Of a stretch of DNA of 44,385 nucleotides, positions 40,184 to 44,385 are shown one piece after another. The DNA is from Lachnospiraceae bacterium (GTDB taxonomy: Bacteria; Bacillota; Clostridia; Lachnospirales; Lachnospiraceae): positions 1-44,385 of the forward strand of contig JAGAQZ010000099.1 of the NCBI GenBank assembly GCA_017622505.1. The letters are read 5' to 3'. The notes under the pieces were generated by a model. It searched no databases and was not told where the DNA came from. It worked only from the letters and a program-made list of their open reading frames with translations. Every line of letters starts with the position of its first letter. Positions within the stretch are counted from its first letter, which is position 1. The position numbers were made by a program, and so were the translations under genes.

Positions 40184-41143
40184 TTAAGAAATCATTTTCA
40201 AGGTCGGCCATATTTCTTTCAAAATCTTTTTGTACTCATCCGGTCTTTTCGCCTTACAAACCTTCTTGATTATTTTATCACCATTTTGGAAATTTGTCCC
40301 CAAATAAAACCATACTTCTTTCATCTTAAAAAGTACGTCCGTTTCAGCACCGAGATCCTGCAAATATCCGGCATACAAGGCGTCATGATATTGACGCAAC
40401 TCTTCCTTTGTAATCTTACAGCCTGTTTTGATTTCTCGCACCAGACCCGGATTCGTAATCACACCTCGCCCAAGCATCATTTTATCAATCTGCGGAAATT
40501 GCGTCGTAAGCTTTACGTAATCTTCCACGCTGAAAATATCACCGTTGTAGCATACGGAATGTTTACACGATTCCAATGCTTTGGCGAAGGCATCCAAATC
40601 CGGCGTTCCCTTATAAAAGTCTCTCCGCACCCTGGGGTGAATAATCACTTCTTTGAATGGATAATTATTGTAAATCGGAAGTATTTCCTCAAACTCTTCC
40701 GCATCTTCTAGCCCCAATCGGGTTTTTACTGAAATTTGAAATTTTTCACCTTCCTGCAATCCGTTATTCCAGCGATACACCTCTTCAAAAAAGCGTTCCA
40801 GCTTCACGGTCTCGCCAAGGAATCCGCTTCCGCGCTCCTTCGTCACCACAGTCGGTGCAGGGCAACCAAGATTTAGATTAATCTCTTTGTATCCCTGCTT
40901 TCCTAAGAATTCACAAGTCTCTATAAACTGCTCCGCATTGTTTGTAAGAATCTGCGGAACCATATACATTCCTATGTTATTTTCAGGTGCTACATCTTTT
41001 CGTTCCTTTGTCTTAAGGATTTTCTTCTGCGTAGGCGTGATAAAAGGTGCAAAATACTTATCCATGTCTCCAAACATGGAATGATACACCTTTCGATATA
41101 CAAATCCTGTTACCGCCTCCATAGGCGCAAGATAAAACTGCAT
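40184..41143 (-). CDS. dus: tRNA-dihydrouridine synthase
   Basis: This 319-residue TIM-barrel flavoenzyme has the Dus motifs LAPMEAVTGFVYR at the N-terminus, the catalytic Cys in NLGCPAPTV, SVKTRLGL and GRGVITNPGL. It reduces uridine in tRNA using FMN and NADPH. The subclass is not determined. GAGG precedes the ATG, and it lies 3 bp downstream of the symporter gene, so they are co-transcribed. Confidence 0.92.
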   Translation of the reverse strand: MQFYLAPMEAVTGFVYRKVYHSMFGDMDKYFAPFITPTQKKILKTKERKDVAPENNIGMYMVPQILTNNAEQFIETCEFLGKQGYKEINLNLGCPAPTVVTKERGSGFLGETVKLERFFEEVYRWNNGLQEGEKFQISVKTRLGLEDAEEFEEILPIYNNYPFKEVIIHPRVRRDFYKGTPDLDAFAKALESCKHSVCYNGDIFSVEDYVKLTTQFPQIDKMMLGRGVITNPGLVREIKTGCKITKEELRQYHDALYAGYLQDLGAETDVLFKMKEVWFYLGTNFQNGDKIIKKVCKAKRPDEYKKILKEIWPTLKMIS

Positions 41144-41145
41144 TT

Positions 41146-42675
41146 TTATTCCTCTTCAATAGAGTTTCTCTTATGAACTACAACGGTTTCATCAAGACAA
41201 GTGAAAATTTCTTCCACCTTCTCTTTCTTCATCTTCGGAGTGATAAGACTTACGACCGGAACGATGATAAGACCTGCAATCATTGCAATGGCACCGGCAT
41301 TGATGGGTGATGCAATAAATTTAAAGAACATATTTGCAACGGTAAGAAGTACACCGCAGGCAAAACTTGCCCATACAGAAGCCTTGGTAACACCTTTCCA
41401 ACGCAAACCGTAGATAAACGGTGCAAGGAAGGCACCTGCCAATGCGCCCCATGAAATACCCATTAACTGTGCAATGAAATCAGGGGGATCCAAAGCAATT
41501 ACAACGCTGATTGCAAGGAATACCACAAGGAAAATTCTCATACAAAGAAGCTGCTTCTTCTCTGTCATATCTTTGATAATGTTACCTTTGATAAAATCGA
41601 GGGTTAAGGTTGAACTTGATGTCAATACCAATGATGATAAAGTTGACATAGACGCAGATAATACCAATACGATTACAATACCGATTAAAATATCAGGCAA
41701 GGTAGACAACATACTGGGAATGATTGCATCGTAAACAATTTTACCGCTTTCGTTGTAAATTGCATCTGTATCAAACAATCTTGCAAATCCGCCAAGGAAG
41801 TAGCAACCACCTGATACAACAATTGCAAAAACGGTAGAAATGATGGTACCTGTCTTAATGGACTTCTCATCTTTGATTGCATAGAATTTATGTACCATCT
41901 GAGGAAGTCCCCAAGTTCCGAGTGAAGTTAAAATAACAACACCGAGGAGGTTCGGAAGGTCAGGTCCGAAGAAGGATGCAAATACACCCTTCTGTCCCAT
42001 GGTAACAGGCACATCACTCTCAAAAGTGGACAGTTGTCTTACCGCTTCATAGAAGCCACCCTGTCCGTTTAATACTGCTACAATAACCGCAACAATACCA
42101 AATAACATAACGATACCCTGGATAAAGTCGTTAATGGCAGTTGCCATATAACCGCCAAGAACAACATATACACAAGTCAACGCTGCCATAACGATAACAC
42201 AAACCGCATAGGGAATGTCGAAAGCCATTTCAAACAATCTTGATAATCCGTTGTATACAGAAGCTGTATACGGAATTAAGAAGATAAAAGAAATCATGGA
42301 CGCCGCGATACGCAATGCATTGGAATCATATCTTTTACCAAAGAAATCCGGCATAGTTGCCGCAGACAAATGCTTAGTCATAACACGGGTTCTTCTTCCA
42401 AGTAATACCCAGGCAAGCAAAGAACCGATTACCGCATTACCGATACCAATCCAAGTTGCCGCAAGACCGTACTTATAACCGAACTGTCCGGCATAACCTA
42501 CGAATACTACCGCAGAAAAATATGAAGTACCGTATGCAAAAGCGGTAAGCCAGGGACCTACGCTTCTGCCTCCGAGTACGAAATCATTTACATTGGTTGC
42601 ATGCTTTCTGGAGTATAATCCTACACCAATCATTACTGCGAAGAATATTACCAGAAAAATAATTTTTACTGCCAT
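41146..42675 (-). CDS. Sodium:solute symporter (SSS family)
   Basis: The start at 42675 (MAVKIIFLV), behind AAGGAGG, is preferred over an in-frame start at 42726. The 509-residue protein has about thirteen spans. Its SSS-family segments include GGRSVGPWLTAFAYGTSYFS, FIFLIPYTASVYNGLSRLF and VVLGGYMATAINDFIQG. It imports an unknown solute with Na+. PutP-type proline transport is one possibility. Confidence 0.9.
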   Translation of the reverse strand: MAVKIIFLVIFFAVMIGVGLYSRKHATNVNDFVLGGRSVGPWLTAFAYGTSYFSAVVFVGYAGQFGYKYGLAATWIGIGNAVIGSLLAWVLLGRRTRVMTKHLSAATMPDFFGKRYDSNALRIAASMISFIFLIPYTASVYNGLSRLFEMAFDIPYAVCVIVMAALTCVYVVLGGYMATAINDFIQGIVMLFGIVAVIVAVLNGQGGFYEAVRQLSTFESDVPVTMGQKGVFASFFGPDLPNLLGVVILTSLGTWGLPQMVHKFYAIKDEKSIKTGTIISTVFAIVVSGGCYFLGGFARLFDTDAIYNESGKIVYDAIIPSMLSTLPDILIGIVIVLVLSASMSTLSSLVLTSSSTLTLDFIKGNIIKDMTEKKQLLCMRIFLVVFLAISVVIALDPPDFIAQLMGISWGALAGAFLAPFIYGLRWKGVTKASVWASFACGVLLTVANMFFKFIASPINAGAIAMIAGLIIVPVVSLITPKMKKEKVEEIFTCLDETVVVHKRNSIEEE

Positions 42676-42772
42676 AACTGCCTCCTTGAAAATGTATGTT
42701 ATCGGAATATGTAAAATTGTCCGCATTCATACAGTTCACATTTATACTATCACTTTAAACTTTAGAAGTTAG

Positions 42773-42786
42773 ACGCTTTAAAGCGT
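42773..42786. other. 14-bp palindrome upstream of the symporter gene
   Basis: ACGCTTTAAAGCGT is a perfect palindrome ~97 bp upstream of the symporter start. A second overlapping repeat, GCTTTAA/TTAAAGC, shares part of it. It could be an operator for the symporter-dus transcript. Confidence 0.4.
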
Positions 42787-42806
42787 TAAAGCATTTATGA
42801 TTATAC

Positions 42807-42836
42807 AAAACCCTTACAGGAATTGCAAGGGTTTTT
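42807..42836 (-). terminator. Intrinsic terminator of the amidohydrolase gene
   Basis: AAAACCCTT (42807-42815) pairs with AAGGGTTTT (42827-42835) around an 11-nt loop. The minus-strand tail is TTTTG. It lies just downstream of the amidohydrolase stop. Confidence 0.68.
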
Positions 42837-42846
42837 ATAAAAAATA

Positions 42847-43644
42847 TTATATTTCAAGAAGTTTTTTTGCATTTTTATAAAAGATTTTCTCTTTGACTTC
42901 TTCAGTCAAGTCCAGTTTCCTTAAGCTTTCCACGTCCTTCTTCTGATATCCCCAGGGACAATCCGTAGCAAAAAGAATCTTATCATGGCCATGCTTGTCC
43001 ATAATTTTATAAAACATATCTTCTTTGATATAGTCAAAAGTAAACGCTGTATCTAGATACAGATTCTCGCCTGCCAGGTACTCATACACTTCTTCCCACT
43101 GTTTCCAACCTCCATAGTGTGCGACCACCATTTTCTGCGGATGAAGCTTATCAATGACCTTGCGCATTTTATCAGGCGGACAATGCACAGGGTCAGGCAA
43201 ACCAATATCAATACCCGCATGTGTAAGTATGATAAGTCCCAGCGCATCTGCATATTCAATGATATTCATATAACGCACATCATCAATCATAACGCCCTGG
43301 TAGTCGGGGTGGATTTTGATACCCTTTAAGCCTAATTCCTTAATACGGTCCAGTTCTCTTTTATAATCCTCCGTATCTGGGTGGATTCCGCCAAAGGATA
43401 AAAGTTTTCCTTGATACTGTTCATTGACACTTGCTGCAAACGTGTTTACAGTCTCAAATTGGCTTGGTTTGGTTACCACCGGTAAAATAACCGACATATC
43501 AACTCCGGCAGCCTCCATAGACGCAAGGAGGCCGTTTAACGTGCCGTCCGTAGACGCGGTGAGGCCGGCTTTGCTCTCAAGATTTTTAATAGTTCCCGCT
43601 GCAATTTTATCCGGAAATATGTGTGTATGAAAATCGATAATCAT
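42847..43644 (-). CDS. Amidohydrolase-family metal-dependent hydrolase
   Basis: This 265-residue TIM-barrel protein of the amidohydrolase (PF04909) type has HxH in DFHTHIFP (residues 4-11), GIKIHPDYQG, His in ILTHAGIDIG, VVAHYGG and the late Asp in ATDCPWGYQ. The metal site appears complete. The family includes ACMSD-like decarboxylases and hydrolases. The substrate is unknown. GAGG precedes the ATG. Confidence 0.85.
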   Translation of the reverse strand: MIIDFHTHIFPDKIAAGTIKNLESKAGLTASTDGTLNGLLASMEAAGVDMSVILPVVTKPSQFETVNTFAASVNEQYQGKLLSFGGIHPDTEDYKRELDRIKELGLKGIKIHPDYQGVMIDDVRYMNIIEYADALGLIILTHAGIDIGLPDPVHCPPDKMRKVIDKLHPQKMVVAHYGGWKQWEEVYEYLAGENLYLDTAFTFDYIKEDMFYKIMDKHGHDKILFATDCPWGYQKKDVESLRKLDLTEEVKEKIFYKNAKKLLEI

Positions 43645-43707
43645 TTTCTTTTACCTCGTTATATCCAATCTTGTTATTTTCTGCAATCAGTATGCGCCTA
43701 AATAAAT

Positions 43708-43738
43708 CATCGCCTGCATTTATTATCTGCAGGCGATG
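43708..43738 (-). terminator. Intrinsic terminator of the iorAB operon
   Basis: CATCGCCTGCA (43708-43718) pairs with TGCAGGCGATG (43728-43738), an 11-bp perfect stem with a 9-nt loop. The minus-strand tail is ATTTATTTAG, which is only moderately T-rich. Confidence 0.7.
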
Positions 43739-43748
43739 TAAAAAATAT

Positions 43749-44324
43749 TTAACTTTCGTATCCTAAAAGGAAGGCTTTTTTATTAATTTCTACAGTCTTG
43801 GGCGGAACAGTCTTCTCAATTACTTCAAGCCATGCTTCCTTTGAGAAGTCCATATGCTTAGCTGCCACACCAAGAACGATAATGTTAAATACTTTGGAAT
43901 TGCCGAGTTTCAAAGCTTCTTCCATCGCATTTACTTTATATACACTGTATTCTTTCTCTAAGTTTTCGATAATGTTTTCAGGATACTGCGCAACACCGGT
44001 TACTACTGTAATGGGATCGATTCTGTGGTCGTTTACTACAATCGCTCCGTCTTTCTTCAAGAAATGTGCATAGCGCAATGCTTCCAGTTTCTCAAATGCA
44101 ATTAATACATCTGCCTGACCTTCTTCTACGATAGGCTCTGCTACCTTCTCGCCGTAACGAACGAAAGTAACAACACTACCTCCGCGCTGTGCCATACCAT
44201 GCACTTCAGACAATTTTACATCATATCCTGCCGCCACGGTAATACCGCCTAAAATACGGCTGGTAAGAAGTGTACCCTGACCGCCTACACCAACGATCAT
44301 AATATTCTTAGTTGTATTTGCCAT
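43749..44324 (-). CDS. iorB: Indolepyruvate oxidoreductase subunit beta
   Basis: This 191-residue protein matches the 2-oxoacid:acceptor oxidoreductase gamma/IorB type: IMIVGVGGQGTLLTSRIL at the N-terminus, VHGMAQRGGSVVTFVRYG and VLIAFEKLEALRYAHFL. With IorA it oxidises arylpyruvates to aryl-acyl-CoA, passing electrons to ferredoxin. GGAGG precedes the ATG and lies inside the end of the upstream iorA fragment. Confidence 0.9.
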   Translation of the reverse strand: MANTTKNIMIVGVGGQGTLLTSRILGGITVAAGYDVKLSEVHGMAQRGGSVVTFVRYGEKVAEPIVEEGQADVLIAFEKLEALRYAHFLKKDGAIVVNDHRIDPITVVTGVAQYPENIIENLEKEYSVYKVNAMEEALKLGNSKVFNIIVLGVAAKHMDFSKEAWLEVIEKTVPPKTVEINKKAFLLGYES

Positions 44325-44326
44325 GA

Positions 44327-44385
44327 CTACACCTCCACTTTCTCGATTGCATCGAACTTACAAAGATTCATACAAAGTCCGCAAC
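44327..44385 (-). CDS. iorA: Indolepyruvate oxidoreductase subunit alpha, C-terminal end (partial)
   Basis: The last reading frame at the window edge encodes CGLCMNLCKFDAIEKVEV followed by TAG. This is the end of a 4Fe-4S ferredoxin-like domain, as at the C-terminus of IorA. The frame ends 2 bp before the iorB start. The rest of the gene lies outside the window. Confidence 0.75.
   Translation of the reverse strand, partial: CGLCMNLCKFDAIEKVEV

Noticed and set aside
40004..40711. 235-residue plus-strand ORF opposite the 2H phosphoesterase and dus genes.
   Set aside because: Both minus-strand genes have clear catalytic motifs. The plus-strand frame has none.
42590..42605. Further TGCAACC matches, such as the one in the symporter gene, considered as ECF promoters.
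   Set aside because: They lie inside coding sequences and lack the GTGTTA element at the right distance.

Overview
The window looks like a chromosomal segment of an anaerobic, low-GC, Gram-positive Clostridia, most likely Lachnospiraceae or a close relative. This is inferred from gene content, not from a marker gene. The clues are AGGAGG-type ribosome binding sites, intrinsic terminators, a stand-alone Spo0A-type DNA-binding protein, a minimal SufB/SufC pair, a MurD/MurL pair, indolepyruvate oxidoreductase genes, an XrtG-type exosortase cluster and many small XRE or sigma regulators. I see no rRNA, tRNA, CRISPR array, insertion sequence or prophage.

Layout. 1-1.0 kb: a LacI-family regulator (+). 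1.1-5.9 kb: a minus-strand operon of sufC, sufB, a serine-protease-like lipoprotein, a COG0523 GTPase with a very large His/Cys-rich loop, and a second COG0523-like protein with a DUF1980-like tail. It runs from a sigma-A promoter at 5939-5966 to a bidirectional terminator near 1031-1080. 6.1-7.5 kb: an HD phosphohydrolase and a small alarmone synthetase (+). 7.8-8.4 kb: a response-regulator-like winged-helix protein. 8.5-12.9 kb: a transglutaminase lipoprotein, a small membrane protein and an ECF sigma/anti-sigma pair. The three transcription units share one spaced promoter motif, TGCAACC-N16-(A/G)GTGTTA. 13-16.4 kb: a zinc-ribbon protein, a PH-like-domain protein and a hybrid histidine kinase. 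16.6-19.1 kb: a Spo0A-C protein, an XRE/S24-like repressor, a small XRE protein and a group 2/3 sigma-70 factor. 19.2-19.3 kb: a candidate small RNA.

19.6-26.5 kb (all minus): an EAL phosphodiesterase with a degenerate GGDEF domain, a MurD-like ligase, a MurL-like epimerase, a membrane GGDEF gene split by a frameshift, and an AGCS amino-acid/Na+ symporter. 26.6-27.7 kb: an aldo/keto reductase with ferredoxin tail. 28.0-30.9 kb (+): trkA-trkH potassium uptake. 30.9-36.7 kb (minus): six overlapping genes forming an exosortase-G-type system. They encode a large polytopic membrane protein, a secreted protein with a C-terminal sorting-like tail, a 6-pyruvoyl-tetrahydropterin-synthase (PTPS)-like protein, the exosortase-like XrtG, a GT2 glycosyltransferase and a second PTPS-like protein. 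A 48-residue membrane protein (36.9-37.0 kb, minus) and a second large polytopic membrane protein (37.2-39.5 kb, plus) sit just beyond the operon promoter. 39.6-44.4 kb (minus): a 2H phosphoesterase, a tRNA-dihydrouridine synthase, a sodium:solute symporter, an amidohydrolase, iorB and the 3' end of iorA.

The best candidates for under-described biology are the XrtG system, with two PTPS-like proteins that keep the zinc histidines but lack the usual catalytic cysteine, and the compact ECF regulon, which can be read directly from three identically spaced promoters. No database searches were run. Family names come from motif recognition, and the text marks where they are inference.
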